From: Paenibacillus sp. FSL W8-0186
GTDB taxonomy: Bacteria; Bacillota; Bacilli; Paenibacillales; Paenibacillaceae
Direction: 5' to 3'
Assembly (NCBI RefSeq): GCF_037969765.1
Contig: NZ_CP150207.1
Coordinates: 4,023,001-4,087,000, forward strand
Length of the DNA: 64,000 nucleotides
Below the pieces are notes generated by a model. That model saw nothing but the letters and a program-made list of their open reading frames with translations. It was not told where the DNA came from and searched no databases. Shown here piece by piece: positions 17,873-26,615 of this stretch (position 1 is its first letter; every line of letters begins with the position of its first letter). A program made the translations under genes and the position numbers.

Positions 17873-20337
17873 GCATCATCCCTCCCTACAGTCAACTCAG
17901 CTGTGTTACCGGGAATAGTAATGGATTTAAGCGTATGGATCTGAATTGAATCCAGTACTACCTGCCCTGATTTCGTGCTTACCTCGACATTCTCGATAGG
18001 AGCGTCAGGAAAAATTTGATCCGTCAGTGCAACCAGGCCATGATCCGCATACACTTCAACGGAATTGCGGTCCAGCCAGATATGCAGCTTGATCTTTCCG
18101 TTCAACGCAACGATTCTCGCACCGTGCTTGCATGCGAATGATGAGTGGAAATCCGTAACCCCCGATTTTGAACGGTCGATGAATATCCATTGATTCTCAG
18201 AGTCATATCCGATTACGATCTCTCCCTCCCCAGAGGATGTCAATCCGATATGAACTTCTTCACCGGACCGGATATCGATATCCGCTTCAATCTCTAGCAA
18301 ATCCTCCTTCACCTTCTGCAAAAAAGGAGTCTTCGGCGTAACAGTGACGTCATTCCAGCGCATGGATTCTTTGCGAAGCTGTTCCGTTTCCCGGACTGGC
18401 ATTTGGGTCAAACTCACACTTCCGTCCCGTTCGGTCAGTGACAAGGCGCGAGGTAGAGTCATAGCCCCTCTCCAAGAACCGGTAGGTGTCTCGTTGGCAT
18501 ACTTCCAGTTACTCATCCACCCGATGATTACACGGCGTCCGTCTTTCTCAGGTATATCCGACCAGGAAACTCCTGCATAATTGTCTCTACCATAATCCAG
18601 CCACATGATGTGATCGGCCGTATTGTCGTTAATGAATGTATTTCCGTCAAACTCTCCAATAAAATATTGCGTACGTGATCCTTCCGGACATCTGGGATTA
18701 TCGCCGATGCTTATGATAAGTACCCATTTGGTACGCCCGGTGTCATCAATCGGCAATTCAAACAGATCAGGGCACTCCCAAACTCCGTCATGTGAACCTT
18801 CTCCTCTACCGAATTCACCGCTAAAAGACCATTCACGCAGATTTTTAGATTGGTAGAACCGGACATGATCTCCTGCCACGAGAACCATAATCCAGCGCCC
18901 GCTTTGTGAATGCCAGAACACCTTCGGGTCACGGAAGTCAACAAGCTCATCCTCTGCAAGTACGGGATTCCCCTCATATTTCTGCCAGGTTTGACCTTTG
19001 TCACTGCTGTAAGCCAAGCTTTGCCGCTGGCGCGGCTGTCCGGTCTCCGGATGTGTATCCGCATGGGTAAAGAGCGCAACCAGTCCATGGGATTTTTCGA
19101 ACAATCCGCTGCTATTTTTCCAGTCCACCACACAGCAGCCCGAGAAAATAGCACCGTGCTCATCCGGGAACAGGGCGATCGGCATATGCTCCCAATGTAC
19201 CAGGTCTTTGCTTACCGCATGGCCCCAGTGCATCGGTCCCCATTTATTTCCGTAAGGGTGGTGCTGGTAGAATAAATGATAAGTTCCCTCGTAAAAAACT
19301 AATCCATTGGGATCATTCAACCAATGGGATGGAGGTGAAAAATGAAAACCCGGTCGGAAATATTCATCATTAACCTGTTGGTTGGAATCAATCATCTGAT
19401 TTATTTCATCTGTCGTCGGCATTGCTCCAAGAGCCCCCTTTCGTGTTGTTACCAACGCTCCGCCGGCATTAGCAAAAGTCAGCATGCTAGTGATTTGCTG
19501 GTTGGATAGATCATTCAGAGAGCTTCCTGCTTCCAGGATTTTATATAACAAGCAGCCCAGAAAGGCATCCCCGGCTCCTGTCGTGTCGATGACGTTTACT
19601 TGAAATCCTGGAACATATCCATCCTGCCCAGCCAATCGGTAATAGCAGCCTTTTTCCGCTAAAGTAACGACGATTAACGTGATATCAAACTGTTGCTGAA
19701 GCTCAAGTGAGCCCTTTTCCACATCATCTGTGCCCGTAATAAAAGCAAGCTCTTCTTCCGATACTTTTAAGATATCGGCATACATCAGGCCCCAAAGAAT
19801 ATTCTGCTTGGCCTCCTCCTGACTCTCCCATAACGCAAACCGGATATTCGGATCGAACGAAAGTAAAGCTCCTGCTTCCTTTGCCTTAAGAACTGCCGTC
19901 TTTGTTGCCGTCCGGGCCGGTTCATGAGTCATGGACAACGAGCCATAATGTAATACTTGGCACGTTTCAATCCTGCCCAGCGGAATATCTCTTGTGTGTA
20001 AGAAGGTATCCGCTCCCGGGCTCCGGAAGAAGCTGAAGGAGCGATTCCCCTTGTCATCCAAATGAACAAATGACAGCGTAGTGCTCGCTTCCTTCGTATA
20101 AGATACTCCAGTCACATCCACACCGATGTTAAGTAAAGTCTTCTGCAGCAAGGAACCGAATTGATCCTCCCCGACCTTGCTAACCAATGCCGTTCTTGCT
20201 CCTAATCGGGATAGCGCAGCGGCTACATTAGCCGGAGCCCCTCCAGGATTGCATTCAAACTGCTCGTTACCTCCCGCTGTACGGCCTGCCGGAGTAAAGT
20301 CAATCAATACTTCCCCGATCGCAATAACATCAAGCAC
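17869..20337 (-). CDS. PfkB fructokinase-GH32 beta-fructosidase fusion
   Basis: One 822-residue frame carries two enzymes. Residues 1-318 are a PfkB-family fructokinase: NPGGAPANVAAALSRLG near 30, DPN in the middle, and DTTGAGDAF with catalytic Asp257. Residues about 330-800 are a GH32: Asp342 in WLNDPNG, Asp470 in FRDPKVF, Glu521 in WECPDLF, and a C-terminal sandwich. A short linker (about 318-330) joins them, with no frameshift or stop. There is no signal peptide. It would hydrolyse short fructans to fructose and phosphorylate fructose to the 6-phosphate in one polypeptide. The start is GTG with GGTGGGGAG upstream, 24 bp after the binding-protein gene. It has the classical Asp nucleophile, unlike the next two GH32 proteins. 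The family assignments are firm; coupling of the activities is inference. Confidence 0.93.
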   Translation of the reverse strand: MLDVIAIGEVLIDFTPAGRTAGGNEQFECNPGGAPANVAAALSRLGARTALVSKVGEDQFGSLLQKTLLNIGVDVTGVSYTKEASTTLSFVHLDDKGNRSFSFFRSPGADTFLHTRDIPLGRIETCQVLHYGSLSMTHEPARTATKTAVLKAKEAGALLSFDPNIRFALWESQEEAKQNILWGLMYADILKVSEEELAFITGTDDVEKGSLELQQQFDITLIVVTLAEKGCYYRLAGQDGYVPGFQVNVIDTTGAGDAFLGCLLYKILEAGSSLNDLSNQQITSMLTFANAGGALVTTRKGALGAMPTTDEINQMIDSNQQVNDEYFRPGFHFSPPSHWLNDPNGLVFYEGTYHLFYQHHPYGNKWGPMHWGHAVSKDLVHWEHMPIALFPDEHGAIFSGCCVVDWKNSSGLFEKSHGLVALFTHADTHPETGQPRQRQSLAYSSDKGQTWQKYEGNPVLAEDELVDFRDPKVFWHSQSGRWIMVLVAGDHVRFYQSKNLREWSFSGEFGRGEGSHDGVWECPDLFELPIDDTGRTKWVLIISIGDNPRCPEGSRTQYFIGEFDGNTFINDNTADHIMWLDYGRDNYAGVSWSDIPEKDGRRVIIGWMSNWKYANETPTGSWRGAMTLPRALSLTERDGSVSLTQMPVRETEQLRKESMRWNDVTVTPKTPFLQKVKEDLLEIEADIDIRSGEEVHIGLTSSGEGEIVIGYDSENQWIFIDRSKSGVTDFHSSFACKHGARIVALNGKIKLHIWLDRNSVEVYADHGLVALTDQIFPDAPIENVEVSTKSGQVVLDSIQIHTLKSITIPGNTAELTVGRDDA

Positions 20338-20361
20338 AGTTTCTCCCCACCTATCCTCTAT

Positions 20362-21990
20362 TTAATGATTATTTAAATTTGCGTTATAGCGATCCAGCCC
20401 TGTTTGATAAATTTCCATTAAGTCATTCAGGCCCATCTTCTCCAGTGTCTTCACATAGTTGTCCCACTGTTCATTCACTCCGCCATCAACAATGAATTTA
20501 GCTCTTTGCGTATTTACGTATTTGATCAATTCAGGCTCAATCTTGTTGATTTTGTCCAGTTCCTCTGGTTCAAAGAAGATGCTTGGATAGTTTTCCTTTT
20601 CCATGTACGGATTGTAATATTGCTCCAAATCTTTAGCACGCTGCTGGGCCCGCGGCTCCATGTCTACAATTTTTCCGAAATCTTCAAAAGTAATGACGCC
20701 TGGTCCGCCCGAACCCGGAGCAACCTTTTGGCGAAACTCACCTGCGGAGATTCCATCCGGAACCGGCAAGTTCACCAACTTACCGCTTTCATCCTTCTCA
20801 AATACGACGTCCAGCGGGCCCCAATGGATTTGAGCGGCCATATATGGTTCATACTGCTGATCGATCCAACGCATGGTGATTTCCGGGTTCTTATTTTCTT
20901 TGGTAATAACAAAAGCCCCTCGTCCTGGACCACCGCCATTGGCACGTCCGATTGTCTGACCTCCATTCGGCCCTTTCAGCGGAGACAGCAGAACATAATC
21001 CTTACTGCGCTCAGTCCCGACAACCTCATCGATTTCCCACCAGATATAAGATCCAAGTGTCTCATCTGTTGTTTTACCTTTTGCCAGATATTGTGCTGCG
21101 TCCTGGGTAAAGGATTCGGGATCAATCAGGCCCTGTTTATACCATTTTTCATGAAAATACTTAAGAGCTTCCTTATATTCAGGCTGATTTGCGGTGAAAA
21201 TGACTTTTCCATCGCGTACGACTCTATGCTCCAGGTTATCCGGAAGTCCGAAGGCGCCGAAAATTCCGGCAATATCCATACACCACTGCATATGCATAAA
21301 GCTAAGTGGAATTTCATCCTGCTTTCCATTGCCATTCGGATCCTGCGTTTTAAAGGCAAGCAGTGCCTCCGTGTATTCATCCAGTGTTTGCGGCACTTTC
21401 AGACCCAGCTTATCAAGCCAGCTTTTGTTGATGACGTGAAAGAAGGGGTTAGTTCCAAGATTATTATCTTCCCAAGACGGCAGCCCATAGATATGCCCAT
21501 CCGGCGCCGTAATCGATGATTTGATATCTGGCCGTCGTTCGAAAAGCGCTTTCAAGTTAGGTGCATATTGATCAATCAAATCCTCCAACGGAATAATGGT
21601 TCCGTCTTTACCGTAATTGATTAGCTCGTAGTCGGTAAATCCAGCTGCATAAAATGCATCCGGCAAATCTCCGCTTGCGAGTAACAAGTTTTTCTTCTCT
21701 GCATAATCGGTGTCAGGAATGTTTTCCCATTTGATCTTGATGTTTGTTTCCTTTTCCAGCCGCTTGAAAATTTCCATTTCCGAGAACTCCGGCGCCAATG
21801 CAGCTTTCGGGGATACCATTCTTAATGTCACTGTATTGTTCACAATTGGAAGGCCGGTTTTGTTGAAATTTGTATCTTGAACCGGGCTGCTTTCCTGTTT
21901 TTTTGACCCGTTGCCGTTTTCCGAACATCCGCTAAGCACAAATGCTCCGGCTAATACAAGAATTCCTGCTTTTTTAAATAAAGACTTCAC
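20362..21990 (-). CDS. ABC sugar-binding lipoprotein (LipO/LplA type)
   Basis: A 542-residue binding lipoprotein with lipobox LSGC (Cys22). It belongs to the large family 1 binding proteins that partner LplB/LplC permeases in Paenibacillus and Bacillus; such proteins contain the calcium-type loop DPNGNGKQDE seen near residue 220. The start is taken as GTG because GGGAGG lies seven bases before it; an ATG eight codons upstream has no ribosome site. It follows the two permeases (gap about 110 bp) and precedes the kinase-GH32 fusion, so the cargo is very likely a fructan oligomer produced by the SLH enzyme. Confidence 0.92.
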   Translation of the reverse strand: MKSLFKKAGILVLAGAFVLSGCSENGNGSKKQESSPVQDTNFNKTGLPIVNNTVTLRMVSPKAALAPEFSEMEIFKRLEKETNIKIKWENIPDTDYAEKKNLLLASGDLPDAFYAAGFTDYELINYGKDGTIIPLEDLIDQYAPNLKALFERRPDIKSSITAPDGHIYGLPSWEDNNLGTNPFFHVINKSWLDKLGLKVPQTLDEYTEALLAFKTQDPNGNGKQDEIPLSFMHMQWCMDIAGIFGAFGLPDNLEHRVVRDGKVIFTANQPEYKEALKYFHEKWYKQGLIDPESFTQDAAQYLAKGKTTDETLGSYIWWEIDEVVGTERSKDYVLLSPLKGPNGGQTIGRANGGGPGRGAFVITKENKNPEITMRWIDQQYEPYMAAQIHWGPLDVVFEKDESGKLVNLPVPDGISAGEFRQKVAPGSGGPGVITFEDFGKIVDMEPRAQQRAKDLEQYYNPYMEKENYPSIFFEPEELDKINKIEPELIKYVNTQRAKFIVDGGVNEQWDNYVKTLEKMGLNDLMEIYQTGLDRYNANLNNH

Positions 21991-22100
21991 ATAGATAACC
22001 TCCCTTTTATTCATCCATCAAGATAAAATCATACGTGCTCTACATTTGCGTTTGTTCAATTTCTGCACATCCCCCCTTTCAAGCTTCGTCAACATTAAAC

Positions 22101-22997
22101 TCAACCCTTGATCGATCCGATCATCACGCCTTTTACAAAGTACTTCTGCAAAAAAGGGTACAGAATCAACAGCGGCAGACTGGATACGATGATGACACCG
22201 TATTTAATCAATTCCGTAACGCGCATTTTGGCTGCGTAAGATTCCACATCGATCATCATCCCAGAGTTGACTTGATTCTGAACAAGTATGTTGCGAAGCA
22301 CCAATTGCAGAGGATATTTGTTTTCATCGTTCAGGTAGATCAAAGCGTCGAAGAAACCATTCCAGAAGCCGACGACATGATACAACACCATGACAGCCAG
22401 GATGGATTTGGACAATGGCAGGACGATGCTCCAGAAGAATCTGGTGTTGGAACACCCGTCAATAGAAGCCGCTTCCCACATTTCGTCAGGTATGGAAGAT
22501 TGAAAAAATGTCCTCACGATAATCACATTGAATACACCGCCCGCTCCAGGAATAACAAGTGCCCAGATCGTATTCAGCATGTGAAGATCCTTAATCAGCA
22601 AATAGGTAGGGATCAGCCCTCCGCTAAAAAACATCGTAATCATTAAGAACCACATAATCACCGATTTACCTACCAAATTTTTACGAGCCAACGGGTAGGC
22701 CGCGAATACAGTCACGGCGACACCAATTATTGTTCCTAGGGTTGCGTATAATATCGAATTAACGTACCCAATCCATATGGAGGAATCACTAAAAATCCGC
22801 TCGTAGCCATCCAACGTGAAGCCTTTTGGAAATAACCAGACCTCACCGGAGTAGATATAATTGGGATCACTAAATGAAGCGATCAGCACAAAATACAACG
22901 GGAATAATACGAGCAGCATAACGAGGGTTAACAGAATATTGTTGATAATATCGAACCATACGTCCCCTCTGCTCTTTCTGTTCAATAACTGATACAA
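22101..22997 (-). CDS. CUT1 ABC permease (LplC type)
   Basis: A 298-residue permease with six membrane segments, the EAA loop EAASIDGCSNTRFFWSIVLP near 195 and the terminal KYFVKGVMIGSIKG typical of LplC/YtcP-type subunits. It is the second gene of the LacI-controlled fructan operon, 12 bp after its partner. No ATPase is encoded in the operon. Confidence 0.93.
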   Translation of the reverse strand: MYQLLNRKSRGDVWFDIINNILLTLVMLLVLFPLYFVLIASFSDPNYIYSGEVWLFPKGFTLDGYERIFSDSSIWIGYVNSILYATLGTIIGVAVTVFAAYPLARKNLVGKSVIMWFLMITMFFSGGLIPTYLLIKDLHMLNTIWALVIPGAGGVFNVIIVRTFFQSSIPDEMWEAASIDGCSNTRFFWSIVLPLSKSILAVMVLYHVVGFWNGFFDALIYLNDENKYPLQLVLRNILVQNQVNSGMMIDVESYAAKMRVTELIKYGVIIVSSLPLLILYPFLQKYFVKGVMIGSIKG

Positions 22998-23009
22998 GAT
23001 GAACTCCTC

Positions 23010-23960
23010 CTACCACAGACTAGTTTCTGTCATCTTTTTAGCAATCCAGTTAACGGTGACAATCAGGATAATATTGACGACAGAATTAAACAGGCCAACT
23101 GCCGTAGAAAAGCTGTATTGAGCCTTCTGAATCCCCATTTCATACACGTAGGTAGGGATTATATTGGAGGCAGCATAATTCAAATCGCTCTGCATAAGAA
23201 ATGCCTTTTCAAAGCCGATGCTCATCACGTTGCCGAGTGCTAGAATCAGCAGAATGACGATCGTTGGCAAAATACTTGGAATATCCACATTCCATACACG
23301 CTTCCATTTGCTTGCCCCATCCATTATTGCAGCTTCATGGAGCTCAGGATTGACTCCTGCAAGAGCAGCAAGGTAAATAATGGTTGAGAATCCGGTTTCC
23401 TGCCATAAACCTGATAGTATATACAATGGCCGGAACCAGCCCTCGTTCGCCATAAAGAGAATAGGCTCTCCACCGAACCAGGTGATCATGTGATTCACAA
23501 TTCCGCTATTTGGAGATAAAAAAACATTAAGCATACCGACCAGTACGACGGTAGAAATAAAATGGGGGGCATAGATCACCGTCTGCACAAATTTCTTGTA
23601 TCTCTTACCGAGCATCTGATTCAGCATGATTGCGATAATGATTGGAGCTGGAAAGCTAAATAACAATGAAAGAAAACTGAGAGAGAGCGTATTCGTGATG
23701 ATTGTCCAGAAGTTATAGGAATTAAAAAAATCGATAAAGTGTTGAAACCCTACCCATTCACTTCCCCAGATCCCCTTACTTGGGGTGAAATCCTTAAAAG
23801 CGATCTGCACGCCGTACATCGGATAATATTTGAAGACGAGATAAAGAATAATGATGGGCAACAAAAACAGATACAGTTCATAGTCCCGTTTTACCCTTCT
23901 CCATCTTTTGCGGTTCGGTTTGATTATGGAATGATCCAATCCGCTAGTTCTTGAGTTCAC
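23010..23960 (-). CDS. CUT1 ABC permease (LplB type)
   Basis: A 316-residue permease, first gene of the operon. It has a basic N-terminus (RKRWRRVKRDYELYLF), six membrane segments, YYPMYGVQIAFKDFTPSKG as in LplB/YteP proteins and the EAA loop EAAIMDGASKWKRVWNVDIP. The GTG start at 23960 has AAAGGGAG seven bases upstream; a TTG six codons earlier overlaps that ribosome site and is unlikely. Two LacI-type palindromes lie upstream (23998 and 24117). Confidence 0.92.
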   Translation of the reverse strand: MNSRTSGLDHSIIKPNRKRWRRVKRDYELYLFLLPIIILYLVFKYYPMYGVQIAFKDFTPSKGIWGSEWVGFQHFIDFFNSYNFWTIITNTLSLSFLSLLFSFPAPIIIAIMLNQMLGKRYKKFVQTVIYAPHFISTVVLVGMLNVFLSPNSGIVNHMITWFGGEPILFMANEGWFRPLYILSGLWQETGFSTIIYLAALAGVNPELHEAAIMDGASKWKRVWNVDIPSILPTIVILLILALGNVMSIGFEKAFLMQSDLNYAASNIIPTYVYEMGIQKAQYSFSTAVGLFNSVVNIILIVTVNWIAKKMTETSLW

Positions 23961-23997
23961 TCTTATACTCCCTTTCAATGTAAATTAATCAGCAATT

Positions 23998-24012
23998 TTG
24001 AAACGTTTCCAA
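23998..24012 (-). promoter_or_regulatory. LacI-family operator O1 of fructan operon
   Basis: TTGGAAACGTTTCAA on the minus strand, with a perfect GAAACGTTTC core, 38 bp before the first permease start. The same word occurs at 24117 and twice near the LacI gene, so it is almost certainly the binding site of the LacI protein encoded at 24201. The centre-to-centre distance to the 24117 copy is 119 bp, compatible with DNA looping. Confidence 0.8.
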
Positions 24013-24116
24013 TTTAGGTGGAGCAAAACGCCCCCGTTTAAATTTATATAATGAATCAACCATAATAAATTGATATCTTCGTCAAATATCTATATAAATT
24101 GGAATAGGTTATTCAC

Positions 24117-24131
24117 TTGAAACGTTTCCAA
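24117..24131 (-). promoter_or_regulatory. LacI-family operator O2 of fructan operon
   Basis: Same 15-bp word as at 23998, between the LacI stop codon and the permease operon. The AT-rich DNA between the two copies contains TTGACG (24080-24085) and several TATAAA-like words and must hold the operon promoter, which I could not place exactly. Confidence 0.75.
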
Positions 24132-24200
24132 TTTTGGAATAGAAAAACTTCAGTTCATTTATCCATACCGGATAAACTGATGTTTTTCTCCTAAAAGGGA

Positions 24201-25169
24201 TCATGTAGTTTCGCCTGGCTTATAAATGACAGGAATACGGTACACCTGCTTATCTAGAGGTTTACCTTCGATCTTATTGTAAAGAAGCCTGATCGTCATA
24301 CGGGCCATTTCTTCCACCGGCTGCCTGATCGTTGATAGGATAGGATGAAAATAGGGATGATTTTGAATGCCGTCATAACCGATAACCTTTACATCCTCTG
24401 GAACACGAATGCCCTGTCTTCGTGCTCTTTCTATATAGCTGGCGGCTAACATATCCGTAATAGCGAAAACGCCATCCACATCGCCATATTCATTAAAAAA
24501 TTCGTTAAAAAAGGCATTTTCATCGACAATGGGATCCGGTTTTTCATAGACCACAACTTCGATTCCCAACGTTTCCGCTTCATGAATGAACCCTTTTTTT
24601 CGATTCATCGTTTCACTGAAAACGGAAGTGACACTCCCAATAAAAGCCGGTTTCCGGGCACCTGCCTTAACAAGCTCCCTTAAAGCTATGCGTCCCCCCT
24701 CATAATTGTCCGAAGTGACGCAAGTGATTTTTTTATCAAAGTGTCTGTCGATGCTTACAATAGGAATATCATGGCTAACATTACTTTCAATATCATTGTA
24801 AGTAATGCCTACAATACCCGCCACTTTGTTCTGCCTGAGCATATCCAGATAATACAATTCCTTCTCAGGCTTGCCACCGCTGTTACACAGCATGAGCTTG
24901 AAGCCTTCGAGGTCCAACTCATCCTCAATATAATAAGCCAGTTCAGAGAAGAAAGGATTCCAGATACTTGGGAGCAATAGAGCTACCATCTTGGATTTCT
25001 GCATTTTGAAATTTCGCGCTACTTCATTTGGAATATAATTCAGTTCTCGTATAGCTTCCTCTACTTTTCTGCGTGTATTAGGTTTTACAGCGCCAGAGTT
25101 GTTAATGACTCGGGAAACGGTCCCCACAGCAACACCAGCCAAGTTAGCTACATCTTTAATACTTGCCAT
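24201..25169 (-). CDS. LacI-family repressor of fructan operon
   Basis: A 322-residue LacI/GalR protein. The DNA-binding head is SIKDVANLAGVAVGTVSRV (3-21) and the hinge is LNYIPNEVARNFKMQKS. A periplasmic-binding-type sensor domain follows (about 60-320) with VTSDNYEGGRIALREL and VIGYDGIQNHPYF. The start is set at MASIKDV because the predicted promoter (-10 at 25200-25205) lies downstream of a longer ATG at 25199. Two operator copies (25214 and 25236) overlap its own promoter, so it should autorepress. The other two lie before the permease operon. The inducer is unknown, perhaps a short or phosphorylated fructan. Confidence 0.92.
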   Translation of the reverse strand: MASIKDVANLAGVAVGTVSRVINNSGAVKPNTRRKVEEAIRELNYIPNEVARNFKMQKSKMVALLLPSIWNPFFSELAYYIEDELDLEGFKLMLCNSGGKPEKELYYLDMLRQNKVAGIVGITYNDIESNVSHDIPIVSIDRHFDKKITCVTSDNYEGGRIALRELVKAGARKPAFIGSVTSVFSETMNRKKGFIHEAETLGIEVVVYEKPDPIVDENAFFNEFFNEYGDVDGVFAITDMLAASYIERARRQGIRVPEDVKVIGYDGIQNHPYFHPILSTIRQPVEEMARMTIRLLYNKIEGKPLDKQVYRIPVIYKPGETT

Positions 25170-25199
25170 ATTACCCCCCCGGACTCTCTTATGAACCAT

Positions 25200-25228
25200 A
25201 TAATAACATCAAGTTGGAAACGTTTCAA
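25200..25228 (-). promoter_or_regulatory. Sigma-A promoter of lacI-type gene
   Basis: Minus strand TTGAAA (25223-25228), 17-bp spacer, TATTAT (25200-25205), each one base from consensus. Transcription would begin near 25193, about 24 nt before the chosen ATG. The -35 lies inside an operator palindrome. Confidence 0.65.
25214..25228 (+). promoter_or_regulatory. LacI-family operator O3 (autoregulation)
   Basis: TTGGAAACGTTTCAA overlapping the -35 box of the repressor gene; identical to the copy at 25236. Confidence 0.75.
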
Positions 25229-25235
25229 TACTTTT

Positions 25236-25250
25236 TTGGAAACGTTTCAA
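25236..25250 (+). promoter_or_regulatory. LacI-family operator O4 (autoregulation)
   Basis: Second copy of TTGGAAACGTTTCAA, 22 bp centre to centre from O3. That is about two helical turns, so two repressor dimers would sit on the same face, just upstream of the repressor promoter. Confidence 0.75.
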
Positions 25251-25668
25251 GTTTTATATTTTTCTTAACACTCACACTTTCACCTTTAAATTGTTATTTT
25301 AACGGCCAGCGAATTACGGGAACGAAATCACATTCATCTGTTATCAAGTGGCATTCCGATCCCACACGATAATCTAGCACAATCCCTTGTGTTTACAGTT
25401 CACTGTAATGTAAAGTACAAAGTACTGTTTGACAGCAAAATATACATCAGCATATAACAAAAGCCACTCCTGACAAAGGAATGGCTTCTTTGGATAAACC
25501 TTTCACGGCTGGACTGAATAACCTCTTGTTCTCTCTCCAGCCACATAGCTCGGCGGTACCGAACAGGGTTACGTCAAGTTATATGCACGAGGAATGTTAT
25601 TTGTATCTAGATGTATAATCTTGAAACAGACTGCTAGCGATTAAACTGAGCAGCCTGCAAAATGAACC
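25251..25668. other. Gene-free stretch between LacI promoter and sigK
   Basis: AT-rich non-coding DNA of about 420 bp. It contains the sigK terminator hairpin (25461-25488). Apart from that I see no gene, repeat or promoter in it. Confidence 0.5.
25461..25488 (-). terminator. Terminator downstream of sigK
   Basis: Stem aagccactcct / aggaatggctt (one mismatch, short loop). On the minus strand the stem is followed by TTTTGTT. It lies about 180 bp past the sigK stop, and a short T tract also follows on the plus side. Confidence 0.6.
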
Positions 25669-26364
25669 TTATTTCTTCTTATAAAACTCATGATACAGCT
25701 TCATCAGCGCCCTTTTCTCAATCCGCGACACATAGCTCCGGCTAATCCCCAGCTCCTTGGCGATTTCACGTTGTGTCCGTTCCTCGCCCCCATGCTCGAG
25801 ACCAAAGCGACCCTTAATAACCTCCTGCTCCCTTGCTTCGAGAATATCGAGGTTTTGGTAGATTTTGCTCTTCTCCATCTTCAGCTGAACCCGGTCCACC
25901 ACATCGTCGGCTTCCGTCCCAAGAATATCTATAAGCGTGATTTCATTACCCTCTTTATCCGTTCCAATCGGATCGTGCAGCGACACATCTTTACGCGTCT
26001 TCTTCAGTGACCGGAGATGCATCAGTATTTCGTTCTCAATACAGCGCGCCGCAAACGTCGCCAGTTTGGTCCCTTTGTTCGGCCGGAAGCTCTCGATGGC
26101 TTTAATCAGCCCGATCGTCCCGATCGAGATCAGATCCTCCAGATCCTCGCCGGTATTATCGAATTTCTTGACGATATGAGCCACCAGCCGCAGGTTATGC
26201 TCAATCAGCATATTTCGGGATACAGCATCTCCTTCAGCCATGAGCTGAAGATGCTTCGCTTCCTCCTCCTCCGTCAATGGCTGGGGAAACGCATTGTTTT
26301 TCACATAAGACACAAGCAAAGTCAACTGCTTCACGAACAAGGCAATCGCAGAAAACAATTCCAT
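25669..26364 (-). CDS. sigK: RNA polymerase sporulation sigma factor pro-sigma-K
   Basis: A 231-residue sigma factor nearly co-linear with Bacillus pro-sigma-K. The hydrophobic pro-sequence (about 1-20) ends before [12 protein letters not shown]. Next come region 2 ([33 protein letters not shown]), [30 protein letters not shown], and region 4 with [18 protein letters not shown]. It directs late gene expression in the mother cell after the pro-sequence is cleaved at the forespore membrane. The gene is whole, so no skin element interrupts it here. ATG at 26364 is preferred, with GGGGGTG upstream; a TTG two codons earlier is possible. A sigma-E-like -10 lies upstream. Confidence 0.96.
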   Translation of the reverse strand: MELFSAIALFVKQLTLLVSYVKNNAFPQPLTEEEEAKHLQLMAEGDAVSRNMLIEHNLRLVAHIVKKFDNTGEDLEDLISIGTIGLIKAIESFRPNKGTKLATFAARCIENEILMHLRSLKKTRKDVSLHDPIGTDKEGNEITLIDILGTEADDVVDRVQLKMEKSKIYQNLDILEAREQEVIKGRFGLEHGGEERTQREIAKELGISRSYVSRIEKRALMKLYHEFYKKK

Positions 26365-26437
26365 GAACAAAGCACCCCCACGTCGATTGGCCGAAGGGGA
26401 ACGCCCCGCTCCAGCTCACAATGAAGTTCAGTTCTAC

Positions 26438-26445
26438 ATTGTATG
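26438..26445 (-). promoter_or_regulatory. Candidate sigma-E -10 element for sigK
   Basis: CATACAAT on the minus strand equals the sigma-E -10 consensus, about 74 bp before the sigK ATG. sigK is known to be switched on by sigma-E (with SpoIIID) in Bacillus. I could not see a clear -35. Confidence 0.45.
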
Positions 26446-26615
26446 TAGGCGCTGGCCTAGATGTGCATGTACGCGGGAATCTTCGATTCTCTTTCTTGAT
26501 GTGGAAAACATCGCTGCAGAGCCAGACCAAATCGGATATAATGGATAATCCAGCATGCATTCCGCTATCGGAGGAATGAAGCAATATATCATCTTGTGGA
26601 GGCTTTTACGAAACT

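Noticed and set aside
17869..20337. Kinase-GH32 fusion as a frameshift artefact of two genes
   Set aside because: The linker is short and continuous with no stop, internal ribosome site or start codon in a suitable place for the GH32 half, so I treat it as real, subject to resequencing.
20506..21519. Long plus-strand frame (337 codons) opposite the binding-protein gene
   Set aside because: Shadow of the real gene; low-complexity composition, no ribosome site and no recognisable domain.
25669..26364. skin-type interruption of sigK
   Set aside because: The frame is continuous from pro-sequence to region 4.
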